A DNA stretch of 64,000 bases, from the NCBI GenBank assembly GCA_965242855.1, contig OZ251509.1:1674001-1738000 (forward strand), given 5' to 3'. The notes below the pieces were generated by a model, which saw only the letters and a program-made list of their open reading frames with translations, did not search any database and was not told the DNA's origin. This document shows positions 1-7,284 of this stretch, piece by piece. The DNA comes from WTGU01 sp965242855. Lineage in GTDB: Bacteria > Pseudomonadota > Alphaproteobacteria > UBA828. The position numbers and the translations under genes are program-made. Numbering within the stretch: the stretch's first letter is position 1; the number at the start of each line of letters is the position of its first letter.

Positions 1-1905
1 GCGCTGGGGCCGAGCGCCTTCGCCCTCGCGCGGCGGGTCGCGAGCCGGCTCCCCGGCGCGGCGGTCCACGGTCCGGCAACCCATCGCGGCGCCGTCGACG
101 TGGCCTATGCGCGCTTCGCCCCGCATCTCGCGGCGTTGTTCGCAGCCGGGCGGCCGATCATCGGCATCTGCGCGGCAGGCATCCTGATCCGCGTCCTCGC
201 GCCCCGTCTCGGGGAGAAGCACGCCGAGCCGCCGGTGGTCGCCGTTTCGGAAGACGGCTTGAGCGCCGTGCCGCTGCTCGGCGGCCATCGCGGCGCGAAC
301 CGGCTGGCCCGCGACATCGCCGCGGCCCTCGGCGGCCACGCGGCGATCACCACGGCGGGAGACGCCGCCCTCGGCTTCGCCCTCGACGCGCCGCCGCCCG
401 GCTGGCGTCTCGCGCCGGGCGCGCGCGTCAAGGAGGTGACCGCCGCCCTGCTCGCCGGCGAACCGGTCCGGCTCGCGGGCGAGGCGGCGCCGGCGGACTG
501 GCTGACCGGGAGCGGCGCGGCGTTCGGCGCGCGCGGCCGCCTCACCGTCCGCGTCACCGACCGGCGCGCCGCGGCGGGCGATGTGGTGTTCCATCCCGGC
601 GTGCTGGCCCTCGGCCTCGGTTGCGAGCGGGAGACCGCCCCCGCCGAGCTCGGAGCCCTGGCCCGGCAGGCGCTGGCGGCGGCCGGACTGGCCCCCGGCG
701 CGGTCGCCTGCGTCGCCTCGCTCGACCTGAAGATGGACGAGCCGGCGGTGCGCGCCGTCGCCGAGGATTTGGGCGTGCCGGCGCGGTTCTTCGACGCGGC
801 CGCCCTGGAACGCGAGACCCCGCGGCTCGCCTCGCCTTCGCGCGCGGTGTTCGAGGCGGTCGGCTGCCACGGCGTGGCCGAAGCCGCGGCGCTGGCCTGC
901 GCCGGGCCGGAGGGCGCGCTCGTCGTCCCCAAGACCAGGAGCGCCCGCGGCACCTGCGCCGTGGCCCGCGCGCCGGCGGTCATCGAACCGGCCCGCCTGG
1001 GCCGCGGGCGCGGGCGGATCGTCGTCGTGGGCCTGGGCCCCGGCGCTCCCGCCTGGCGGACCCCGGCGGCCGACGCCGCCCTCGCCGACGCCACCGACGT
1101 CGTCGGTTACGCCCGCTACCTGGACATGCTGGGCCCGCCCCGGCCGGGCCTCGCGCGCCACGGCTACCCGATCGGCGCGGAGGAGGAACGCGCGCGCGCC
1201 GCCCTGGCCCTGGCGGCGGAGGGGCGCCGGGTCGCCCTCGTCTCCTCCGGCGACGCCGGGATTTACGGCATGGCCTCGCTGCTGATCGAACTGCTGGAGA
1301 GCGCGCCGCGCGCGCGCGGCGTCGATCTGGCGGTCGAGCCGGGAGTCAGCGCGCTACAGGCGGCGGCGGCCCGCGCCGGCGCGCCGCTCGGCCACGATTT
1401 CTGCGCGATCTCGCTCTCCGACCTGCTCACCCCGTGGCCGGTCGTCGAACGGCGGCTGCGCGCCGCGGCCGAAGGCGATTTCGTGGTCGCCCTCTACAAC
1501 CCGGCGTCGCGCCGCCGCCGCGACCAACTGCGCCGGGCGCGGGCCCTTCTCGCCGCCCACCGGCCGCCCGACTGCCCGGTGGTCGTGGCGCGCAATCTCG
1601 GCCGCCGCGGCGAGCGCGTTTCGATCGTCGCCCTCGATCGCCTGGACGACGCCCCCGTCGACATGCTCACCGTGGTCGTCGTCGGCAGCAGCCGGACCAG
1701 ACGGGTGGAGCGGCAGGACCGGTCGTGGCTCTACACCCCGCGCGGCTACCGGGAAGGCGGCGCCGGCGAACCCGACACCATCTCGATGGGCGCCACCTCG
1801 ATGGGCGCCACCTCGATGGGCGCCACCTCGGTGGGCACCACCTCGGTGGGCACCACCTCGGTGGGCGCCACCTCGGTGGGCGCCGCGGCGACGGCGCGCC
1901 CGTGA
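1..1905 (+). CDS. cobJ: CbiG-CobJ fusion: cobalamin biosynthesis protein / precorrin-3B C17-methyltransferase (5' end outside window)
   Basis: The frame is open to the left edge, and a GTG at 100 is only an internal codon, because the residues before it still read as CbiG N-terminal sequence; the gene is therefore 5'-truncated by the window. The N-terminal part (about nt 1-390) is CbiG-like, with the motif GICAAGILIRVLAP. A CbiG C-terminal/CobE-like domain follows at about nt 570-960 (LALGLGCERET, SLDLKMDEPA). The rest, nt 1015-1740, is a tetrapyrrole methylase with VVGLGPGAP, SSGDAGIYGMASL, EPGVSALQAAAARAGAP and the CobJ signature GHDFCAISLSDLLTPW. CobJ uses S-adenosylmethionine to methylate C17 of the precorrin ring with ring contraction. 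The C terminus carries a repeat-encoded tail of (M/V)G(A/T)TS units that is not part of the enzyme fold. The stop overlaps the GTG start of cobM by 4 bp (GTGA), so the two genes are translationally coupled. Confidence 0.9.
   Translation, partial: ALGPSAFALARRVASRLPGAAVHGPATHRGAVDVAYARFAPHLAALFAAGRPIIGICAAGILIRVLAPRLGEKHAEPPVVAVSEDGLSAVPLLGGHRGANRLARDIAAALGGHAAITTAGDAALGFALDAPPPGWRLAPGARVKEVTAALLAGEPVRLAGEAAPADWLTGSGAAFGARGRLTVRVTDRRAAAGDVVFHPGVLALGLGCERETAPAELGALARQALAAAGLAPGAVACVASLDLKMDEPAVRAVAEDLGVPARFFDAAALERETPRLASPSRAVFEAVGCHGVAEAAALACAGPEGALVVPKTRSARGTCAVARAPAVIEPARLGRGRGRIVVVGLGPGAPAWRTPAADAALADATDVVGYARYLDMLGPPRPGLARHGYPIGAEEERARAALALAAEGRRVALVSSGDAGIYGMASLLIELLESAPRARGVDLAVEPGVSALQAAAARAGAPLGHDFCAISLSDLLTPWPVVERRLRAAAEGDFVVALYNPASRRRRDQLRRARALLAAHRPPDCPVVVARNLGRRGERVSIVALDRLDDAPVDMLTVVVVGSSRTRRVERQDRSWLYTPRGYREGGAGEPDTISMGATSMGATSMGATSVGTTSVGTTSVGATSVGAAATARP
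1786..1890 (+). repeat. 15-bp minisatellite in the 3' end of cobJ
   Basis: Seven head-to-tail 15-bp units start at 1786, 1801, 1816, 1831, 1846, 1861 and 1876. The first three are identical (atgggcgccacctcg); later ones begin with gtg and vary at one internal base, and the seventh is degenerate. They encode MGATS three times, VGTTS twice, VGATS and VGAAA. The unit is a multiple of three, so copy-number changes would keep the cobJ frame. The array ends 12 bp before the cobM start codon. Confidence 0.9.
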
Positions 1906-2663
1906 CGGTCCATTTCATCGGCGCCGGCCCCGGCGCGCCGGACCTGATCACGCTGCGCGGGCTGCGATTGCTCCGCCGCTGCCCCGTGGTGCTCCACGCC
2001 GGCTCCCTGGTGCCGCCGGCGATCCTCGACGAGGCGGCGGCGGGCGCGCACGTGATCGATACCGCGCCCCTCACCCTCGACGCCATCGTCGCCGAAATGC
2101 GTCGAGCCGACGCGAAGGGCCAGGACGTAGCCCGCCTTCACTCCGGCGACCCCTCCCTCTACGGCGCGATCGCCGAGCAGATGCGCCGCCTCGATTCGCT
2201 CGGCATCGCCTACGACGTGACGCCGGGCGTGCCGGCCTACGCGGCGGCGGCGGCGGCGCTGCGCCGGGAATTGACGCTGCCCGGGGTCGCCCAGACGGTG
2301 GTGCTCACGCGCACCGCCGTCCGCGCCTCGGCGATGCCGGACGGAGAGGCGCTCGAACGCCTCGCCGCCTGCGGCGGAACCCTCGCCATCCACCTCTCCA
2401 TCGCCAATCTCGAACGGGTGGTGCGCGCGTTGATCCCGCTGCGCGGCGCCGCCTGCCCGGTCGTCGTCGCCTGGCGCGTGAGCTGGCCGGACGAGCGCAT
2501 CCTGCGCGGCACCCTCGGCGACATCCGGAGCAAGGTCAAGCCACTGCGCCTGACCCGCACGGCCCTGATCCTCGTGGGCGAGGCCCTCGCCGCCCCGGAT
2601 TTCGACGACAGCCGCCTCTACGACCCGTCCCACCACCACGTGCTGAGACCGCCGCGGCAGTGA
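1902..2663 (+). CDS. cobM: Precorrin-4 C11-methyltransferase
   Basis: A 253-residue tetrapyrrole methylase that transfers a methyl group from S-adenosylmethionine to C11 of precorrin-4 in corrin ring synthesis. Visible motifs are the N-terminal FIGAGPGAPDLITLRG SAM loop, LHSGDPSLYGAIAEQM, TPGVPAYAAAAAALRREL and TLPGVAQTVVLTR, the usual CobM/CbiF pattern, and the length is typical of the family. The GTG start at 1902 overlaps the cobJ TGA (GTGA), which supports both this start and coupling to cobJ in one operon. No ribosome binding site is visible because the cobJ minisatellite lies directly upstream. The gene ends 77 bp before the convergent dehydratase gene. Confidence 0.93.
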   Translation: MTVHFIGAGPGAPDLITLRGLRLLRRCPVVLHAGSLVPPAILDEAAAGAHVIDTAPLTLDAIVAEMRRADAKGQDVARLHSGDPSLYGAIAEQMRRLDSLGIAYDVTPGVPAYAAAAAALRRELTLPGVAQTVVLTRTAVRASAMPDGEALERLAACGGTLAIHLSIANLERVVRALIPLRGAACPVVVAWRVSWPDERILRGTLGDIRSKVKPLRLTRTALILVGEALAAPDFDDSRLYDPSHHHVLRPPRQ

Positions 2664-2727
2664 CGGCCGAACGCCGGATTGCCCAAACCGTTTGAGCGCA
2701 TCGTGATGACGGCGCCGGCCCGCGCCT

Positions 2728-2746
2728 CCGTGATCGGCGATCACGG
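2728..2746. other. Perfect 8-bp inverted repeat between convergent genes
   Basis: ccgtgatc at 2728-2735 pairs with gatcacgg at 2739-2746 around a 3-nt spacer. It overlaps the stop codon of the minus-strand dehydratase and lies 65 bp after the cobM stop. It could form a short hairpin in both transcripts, but no T-run follows, so an intrinsic terminator is not assured. Confidence 0.35.
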
Positions 2747-3733
2747 GCGCTTCGGCTCCTCGTCGGCGGCGCGACATCGCGCGAGGGCGCGTCGGTAGAT
2801 GGCGGGGTCGACGTTGCCGCCGGTGAGGATCAGCCCGACCTTCCTGCCGGCCATGGCGGCGCGTTCCTTGAGCAGGGCGGCGAGCGGGGCGGCGCCGGCG
2901 CCCTCGGCCAGGTTGTGGGTGTCGGCGTGGTAGGCGGCCATGGCGTCGAGCATCTCGTCGTCGGAGACGGTGACGATGCGGGCGCAGCCGGCGAGGATTT
3001 CTTCCAGAGCCTCGGGCGCCGGCACCCGGGTGGCGATCCCGTCGCCGACCGCGGTCTCCGAGCGGTTGGTCGAAATCGGCCGCCCGGCCTCGACGCTGAG
3101 CGCATAGCAGGGAGCGCCCTCGGCGACGACGCCCACGATCTCCGTCCGCAGGCCGAGGGCGTCGCGCACCCCCATCAGCCCGCAGAGGCCGGAGCCCAGC
3201 CCGACCGGCGCATAGACCGCCTCCAGGTCGGGCACGGCCGCGAACAGTTCCAGCGCGTAGGTCCCCACCCCGCGCACCAGACGCATGTCGAAGGAGGGCA
3301 CGAAGACGAACCCCTCGTCCTCCGACAGCGCACGCGCATGCTCCAGCGCGGCCTCGAAATCGGTTCCGTGAACCACAAGGTCGGCGCCGAAGCCGCGCAT
3401 CGCGGCGTTCTTCCCGGCGGCGTTGCCCTCCGGCACCACCAGGGTCGCGGCGATGCCGAGGCGGGAGGCGGCGAAGGCGACGCTCTGGCCGTGATTGCCC
3501 CGCGTCGCGCCGACCACCCCCTTGACCGGGCCGTGCCGGCGCAGGTCGTCCATGAAGACGAGGCCGCCCCGCACCTTGAAGGCGCCGATGGGCGTGTGGT
3601 TCTCGTGCTTGACCCAGACCTCGGCGCCGGTGCGCGCGGCCAGAAGGGGCCAGGCGATCTGCGGCGTCGGGTCGAGGATTCCGTGGACGAACGCGGCGGC
3701 GTCCTCCAACGCGGCTCGTGTCGGCAAGGGCAT
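2741..3733 (-). CDS. PLP-dependent threonine/serine dehydratase-like protein (fold type II)
   Basis: A 330-residue enzyme of the threonine dehydratase/tryptophan synthase beta superfamily. Near residue 45 the segment VWVKHENHTPIGAFKVRGG contains the expected PLP-binding lysine (in AFKVRGG). GATRGNHGQSVAFAA is the substrate-binding asparagine loop, and the phosphate-binding glycine loop is PVGLGSGLCGL. There is no C-terminal ACT regulatory domain, so this is a short catabolic-type enzyme. The family includes threonine dehydratase and the hydroxyectoine-utilisation dehydratase EutB; sequence reading alone does not separate them. The ATG at 3733 was chosen because GAGGAG lies about 6 nt upstream and the PLP domain begins soon after; the frame extends far upstream only as antisense to the next gene. 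It is divergent from the leucine-degradation genes. Confidence 0.85.
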   Translation of the reverse strand: MPLPTRAALEDAAAFVHGILDPTPQIAWPLLAARTGAEVWVKHENHTPIGAFKVRGGLVFMDDLRRHGPVKGVVGATRGNHGQSVAFAASRLGIAATLVVPEGNAAGKNAAMRGFGADLVVHGTDFEAALEHARALSEDEGFVFVPSFDMRLVRGVGTYALELFAAVPDLEAVYAPVGLGSGLCGLMGVRDALGLRTEIVGVVAEGAPCYALSVEAGRPISTNRSETAVGDGIATRVPAPEALEEILAGCARIVTVSDDEMLDAMAAYHADTHNLAEGAGAAPLAALLKERAAMAGRKVGLILTGGNVDPAIYRRALARCRAADEEPKRP

Positions 3734-3788
3734 GGCGACGCTCCTCGGAAGCGGCGGGGCGCAGCATAGCAGGAGCAGGCTCCGGCCG

Positions 3789-3816
3789 TTGCATCGCGGG
3801 CGGCGGACTGTAGGCT
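3789..3816 (+). promoter_or_regulatory. Candidate promoter for the leucine-degradation genes
   Basis: TTGCAT at 3789 and TAGGCT at 3811 are separated by 16 bp and lie about 25 bp before the carboxylase ATG, in a 108-bp divergent intergenic region. The match to a sigma-70 consensus is only moderate. Confidence 0.3.
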
Positions 3817-3841
3817 GGCGGCAGCGGCCGAAGGGGAGTCG

Positions 3842-5443
3842 ATGGAGGTCCTGCGCTCGAAGGCCGATCCGGCCTCGGACGAATTCAAGGACAACGAGGC
3901 GGCGATGCGGGCGCTGGTCGCGGACTTGGCCGAGCGCCATGCGCGGGCGCGGGCGGGCGGCCCGGCCGAGGCGCGCGACAGGCACCGGGCGCGGGGCAAG
4001 ATGCTGCCGCGCGCGCGGCTGGCGGCGCTGATCGATCCGGGCTCCGACTTCCTGGAACTGTCGCCCCTCGCGGCCTGCGGCCTTTACGGCGAGGAGGTCC
4101 CGGCCGCCGGCATCGTCACCGGGATTGCCCGGATCGAGGGGCGTGAGTGCGTCGTCGTCGTCAACGACGCGACGGTCAAGGGCGGCACCTACTACCCGAT
4201 GACCGTCAAGAAGCATCTCCGCGCCCAGGAGATCGCGGCGGAGAACCGGCTTCCCTGCCTCTACCTGGTGGATTCGGGCGGGGCCAACCTGCCGCACCAG
4301 GACGAGGTCTTCCCCGACCGCGAGCATTTCGGCCGCATCTTCTACAACCAGGCGCGCATGTCGGCGAAAGGGGTCCCGCAGATCGCCGTGGTGATGGGCT
4401 CCTGCACCGCGGGCGGCGCCTACGTGCCGGCGATGTCCGACGAGACGATCATCGTCAAGGATCAGGGAACGATCTTCCTGGGCGGCCCGCCCCTGGTCAA
4501 GGCGGCGACCGGGGAGGAGGTGAGCGCCGAGGCGCTCGGGGGCGCCGACGTCCACACGCGGCTCTCCGGCGTCGCCGACCATCTGGCCGCGGACGACGAC
4601 GACGCCATCGCCCGCGCCCGCGCCATCGTGGCCCGGTTGGGCCGGCCGCCGCCGCCGCCGACCGTTCCGGCCGAAGAGCCGGCTTGCGACCCGACCGGCC
4701 TTTACGGCGTCGTGCCGCGCTCCCTGCGCAAGGCCTGCGACCCGCGCGAGATCGTGGCGCGGATCGTGGACGGCAGCCGCTTCGATGAGTTCAAGGCGCG
4801 CTACGGAACCACGCTCGTCACGGGCTTCGCGCGCATCGACGGGCATCTCGTCGGCATCCTCGCCAACAACGGCATCCTGTTCTCGGAATCGGCGCTCAAG
4901 GGCGCGCACTTCGTCGCGCTCTGCTGCCAGCGCGCCATCCCGCTGCTCTTCCTCCAGAACATCGTCGGCTTCATGGTCGGCAAGCGTTACGAACGGGGCG
5001 GCATCGCCAAGGACGGCGCCAAGCTCGTCGCCGCCGTCTCCTGCGCCGAGGTGCCGAAGCTCACGGTGATCGTCGGCGGCAGCTTCGGCGCCGGCAATTA
5101 CGGCATGTGCGGGCGCGCCTTCGGCCCGCGCTTCCTCTGGATGTGGCCCAACGCCCGCATCTCGGTGATGGGCGGCGCGCAGGCGGCGGGCGTGCTGGCC
5201 CGCGTCCGCCGCGACCGCGCACGGGCGGAGGGCAGGGAATGGACGGAAGCGGAGGAAGAATCCTTCAAGGCGCCGATCCTCGCCCAGTACGAGACGCAGG
5301 GGCATCCCCTTTATGCCGCGGCGCGCCTCTGGCACGACGGGGTGATCGACCCGGCGGAAACCCGAGCGGTGCTGGCCCGCTGCCTCGCGCTGGCCGCCGG
5401 CGGCCCGGCCGCACCGACGCGCTTCGGCGTCTTCAGGATGTGA
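3842..5443 (+). CDS. mccB: Methylcrotonyl-CoA carboxylase carboxyltransferase (beta) subunit
   Basis: A 533-residue carboxyltransferase that moves CO2 from carboxybiotin to 3-methylcrotonyl-CoA in leucine catabolism (also called liuB). It has two crotonase-fold halves. The N-terminal half contains GGTYYPMTVKKHLRAQE, LVDSGGANLPHQDEVFPDR and GSCTAGGAYVPAMSDE, a combination that distinguishes methylcrotonyl-CoA from propionyl-CoA carboxyltransferases. The second half contains GILFSESALKGAHF, LLFLQNIVGFMVGKRYE and GGSFGAGNYGMCGRAF. The length equals that of characterised MccB proteins. A strong ribosome binding site (AAGGGGAG) stands 3 nt before the ATG. The next gene, a methylglutaconyl-CoA hydratase-like gene, starts 5 bp after the stop, so the two catalyse consecutive steps from one transcript. 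The biotin-containing alpha subunit is not next to it, as it normally is. Confidence 0.93.
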   Translation: MEVLRSKADPASDEFKDNEAAMRALVADLAERHARARAGGPAEARDRHRARGKMLPRARLAALIDPGSDFLELSPLAACGLYGEEVPAAGIVTGIARIEGRECVVVVNDATVKGGTYYPMTVKKHLRAQEIAAENRLPCLYLVDSGGANLPHQDEVFPDREHFGRIFYNQARMSAKGVPQIAVVMGSCTAGGAYVPAMSDETIIVKDQGTIFLGGPPLVKAATGEEVSAEALGGADVHTRLSGVADHLAADDDDAIARARAIVARLGRPPPPPTVPAEEPACDPTGLYGVVPRSLRKACDPREIVARIVDGSRFDEFKARYGTTLVTGFARIDGHLVGILANNGILFSESALKGAHFVALCCQRAIPLLFLQNIVGFMVGKRYERGGIAKDGAKLVAAVSCAEVPKLTVIVGGSFGAGNYGMCGRAFGPRFLWMWPNARISVMGGAQAAGVLARVRRDRARAEGREWTEAEEESFKAPILAQYETQGHPLYAAARLWHDGVIDPAETRAVLARCLALAAGGPAAPTRFGVFRM

Positions 5444-5447
5444 CGCC

Positions 5448-6233
5448 GTGGCGGAGGAAGGCGTCCTCCTCTCCGTCGAGCGGGCCGTCGCCACGGTCAC
5501 GCTGAACCGCCCGCGGGTGCACAACGCCTTCGACGACGCGACGATCCGCCTCCTGACCCGGACCTTCGACGCCATCGGCCGCCGCCGCGACGTGCGCGTC
5601 GTCGTCCTCGCCGGGCAGGGCGAATCCTTCTGCGCCGGCGCCGACCTCGCCTACATGAAGCGATGCGCCGGCTTCTCCCCGGCGGAGAACGAAGAGGATG
5701 CGCGGGCGCTGGCGCGCCTCCTCTTCGCGCTCGATCGCCTGCCGCAACCGACCGTGGCGCGCGTCCACGGGCCGGCTTACGGCGGCGGCGTCGGGCTGGT
5801 CGCCGCCTGCGACATCGCGGTCGCGGCCGAGACCGCCTCCTTCGCGCTGAGCGAGGTGCGCCTCGGCCTGATCCCGGCGGTGATCGGCCCGTTCGTGATC
5901 CGGGCGATCGGCGAGTCCTGGAGCCGGCGCCTGATTCTGACGGGCGAACGCTTCGACGCCGAGGCAGCTGCCCGGCTCGGGCTGGTGCACGAGGTCGTCC
6001 CCGCCGGGGCGCTCGCGGAACGGAGCGCGGCGCTCGCCGCGATGCTGCTGCAAGGCGCGCCCGACGCCCAGCGCCGCGCCAAGGCGCTGGTCACCGCCGT
6101 GTCCGGCAAGCCGATCGACGAGGCCCTGGCCGGCGACACGGCCCGGCGCATCGCCGAGGCGCGGGCCTCGGAGAACGGACGGGAGGGCATCGCCGCCTTC
6201 CTCGAGAAGCGCCTGCCCCGCTGGCGGGCATGA
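5448..6233 (+). CDS. liuC: Enoyl-CoA hydratase family protein, probable methylglutaconyl-CoA hydratase
   Basis: A 261-residue crotonase. The two oxyanion-hole segments are GESFCAGADLAYMKR and HGPAYGGGVGLVAACDIAVA, and the catalytic-loop region reads FALSEVRLGLIPAVIGPFVI, very close to LiuC/AUH enzymes that hydrate 3-methylglutaconyl-CoA to HMG-CoA. Its position 5 bp behind the carboxyltransferase gene supports this substrate over a generic enoyl-CoA hydratase. The GTG at 5448 gives the standard N terminus; no earlier start exists outside the preceding gene. Confidence 0.88.
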   Translation: MAEEGVLLSVERAVATVTLNRPRVHNAFDDATIRLLTRTFDAIGRRRDVRVVVLAGQGESFCAGADLAYMKRCAGFSPAENEEDARALARLLFALDRLPQPTVARVHGPAYGGGVGLVAACDIAVAAETASFALSEVRLGLIPAVIGPFVIRAIGESWSRRLILTGERFDAEAAARLGLVHEVVPAGALAERSAALAAMLLQGAPDAQRRAKALVTAVSGKPIDEALAGDTARRIAEARASENGREGIAAFLEKRLPRWRA

Positions 6234-6255
6234 ACACGCACGGATCGGAGGCGCC

Positions 6256-6690
6256 GTGGCGCTGCATCTCCTGAAGCTCGCCGTCGGCATCGAGGGCGTG
6301 GAGCATCTGCGGGCGGTCCAGGAAGCGCGGCGGCGGCGCACCGGCCGCCTGGTGCACGTCACCCGCTTCACGCCGCGCCGCGCCGGGGAGGTCCTGGACG
6401 GCGGCTCGCTCTACTGGGTGATCAAGCACCGCATCCGCGTGCGCCAGCGCATCCTCCGCTTCGACCGGCATGAAGACCCCGCCGCCGGCAAGGCCAAATG
6501 CGCGATCGTGCTGGACCCCGAGCTGATCGCCACCGATCCGGCGCGCCGACGCCCGCACCAGGGCTGGCGCTATCTGGAGGCCGCCGACGCGCCCCGCGAT
6601 CTCGGCCCGGTCGGCGCCGCCGGGCCGCCGGAGGATTCGTTCCCGCCCGAGATGGCCGCGGAGCTGCGCGAACTCGGCCTTCTCCGATAG
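6256..6690 (+). CDS. DUF1489 family protein
   Basis: A 144-residue protein of unknown function. The pattern LHLLKLAVGIEG, then HVTRFTPRRAGEVLDGGSLY, WVIKHRIRVRQRILRF, CAIVLDPELIATDPARRRPH and QGWRYLEAADAPRDL is the DUF1489 signature, a family found almost only in alphaproteobacteria; the length is normal. The GTG start at 6256 has GGAGG 5 nt upstream. It follows the hydratase gene by 22 bp on the same strand and may be co-transcribed, though nothing known links DUF1489 to leucine breakdown. No catalytic residues can be assigned. Confidence 0.88.
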   Translation: MALHLLKLAVGIEGVEHLRAVQEARRRRTGRLVHVTRFTPRRAGEVLDGGSLYWVIKHRIRVRQRILRFDRHEDPAAGKAKCAIVLDPELIATDPARRRPHQGWRYLEAADAPRDLGPVGAAGPPEDSFPPEMAAELRELGLLR

Positions 6691-6691
6691 C

Positions 6692-6971
6692 CGACGGGTC
6701 CGTTCCCGCGCCGCCGCCCTCGCCGACGATGACCTCGACCGCCTGCCGGAGATCATCGCCCGACCGAAGGCCGTGCTGCTCGAAGCCCACAAGGAAGGGC
6801 GACCCTGCTGTCTTCGATCCGCTCGAAGGCACGCGCCGGGGCAAGATCGCCGTCCGGGTCAACTTCGCCGCCGCCAAAGGCAAAACAAACGCCGTCCGAA
6901 CGGCCGGCTACGTCGAGGCGAAGAATCTCCGCGACCCGCGGCACACGCTCATCGAAGGGACACTGGATTGA
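6692..6971 (+). pseudogene. Frameshifted remnant resembling a phage-type nuclease domain (PBECR-like)
   Basis: Two adjacent frames join into one protein-like stretch. Frame 2 gives LADDDLDRLPEIIARPKAVL followed by LEAHKEG; after one extra G in the run at 6797-6799, frame 3 continues DPAVFDPLEGTRRGKIAVRV and ends with an IEGTLD tail and a stop at 6969-6971. The arrangement of an LPE-I-ARP-AVL segment, a short strand, then a G-K-x-V-x-V strand and a TN-V-T strand recalls the barnase/EndoU/colicin/RelE-like nuclease domain found at the C terminus of Mu-like phage head proteins. No start codon precedes it, so it looks like the broken 3' end of a larger gene. Assignment is by pattern only and is uncertain; the frameshift itself is clear from the two frames. 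Confidence 0.42.
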
Positions 6972-7094
6972 TTGGAGGGGGAGGCACCGGGCGGGAAGCG
7001 TGTTCTCCGCTCAGCACGCAGCCGGAGCCGCGTGAACGATCCGTCCAGGACTGACACCCGCCCGGCGACGCCACCCTAACCGAAGGAGAGCGAT

Positions 7095-7244
7095 ATGGAC
7101 AAGCTGGATTCGGACTTCCTGAAGGCGGCGCTCTGCGACATCGGCTTGGCGCTGAACGCCTACCACAACACCGTCACCATCGACAGGCCGGACGTCGAGC
7201 CCGACGAAAGAGGAACGGGCCGGAGAGCGGCGGAGGGTGCGTGA
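7095..7244 (+). CDS. Small hypothetical protein (49 residues)
   Basis: An ATG at 7095 is preceded 4 nt upstream by a good ribosome binding site (AAGGAGAG at 7083-7090) and opens a 49-codon frame ending at 7242-7244. The product begins MDKLDSDFLKAALCDIGLAL, which could form one amphipathic helix, and has a charged, glycine- and arginine-rich tail. It is not recognised. It lies between the nuclease-like remnant and the convergent 3' end of the giant autotransporter gene, so it may belong to the same mobile debris. The main support is the ribosome binding site plus a plausible start; it could be chance. Confidence 0.45.
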   Translation: MDKLDSDFLKAALCDIGLALNAYHNTVTIDRPDVEPDERGTGRRAAEGA

Positions 7245-7284
7245 ACCGGGGCTCGCGCACTCGAAAGCGTCGGAATGCGTGGCG

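Noticed and set aside
1..99. GTG at 100 as the start of the first gene
   Set aside because: The frame is open to position 1 and the upstream residues continue the CbiG-like domain, so the gene starts outside the window.
3734..3841. Search for a riboswitch or T-box in the divergent region
   Set aside because: The region is only 108 bp and shows no conserved aptamer-like pairing; only a weak promoter is seen.
2741..5575. 944-codon minus-strand frame extending the dehydratase upstream
   Set aside because: The part above 3733 is antisense to the carboxyltransferase gene and shows no homology; the dehydratase has its own ATG and ribosome binding site.
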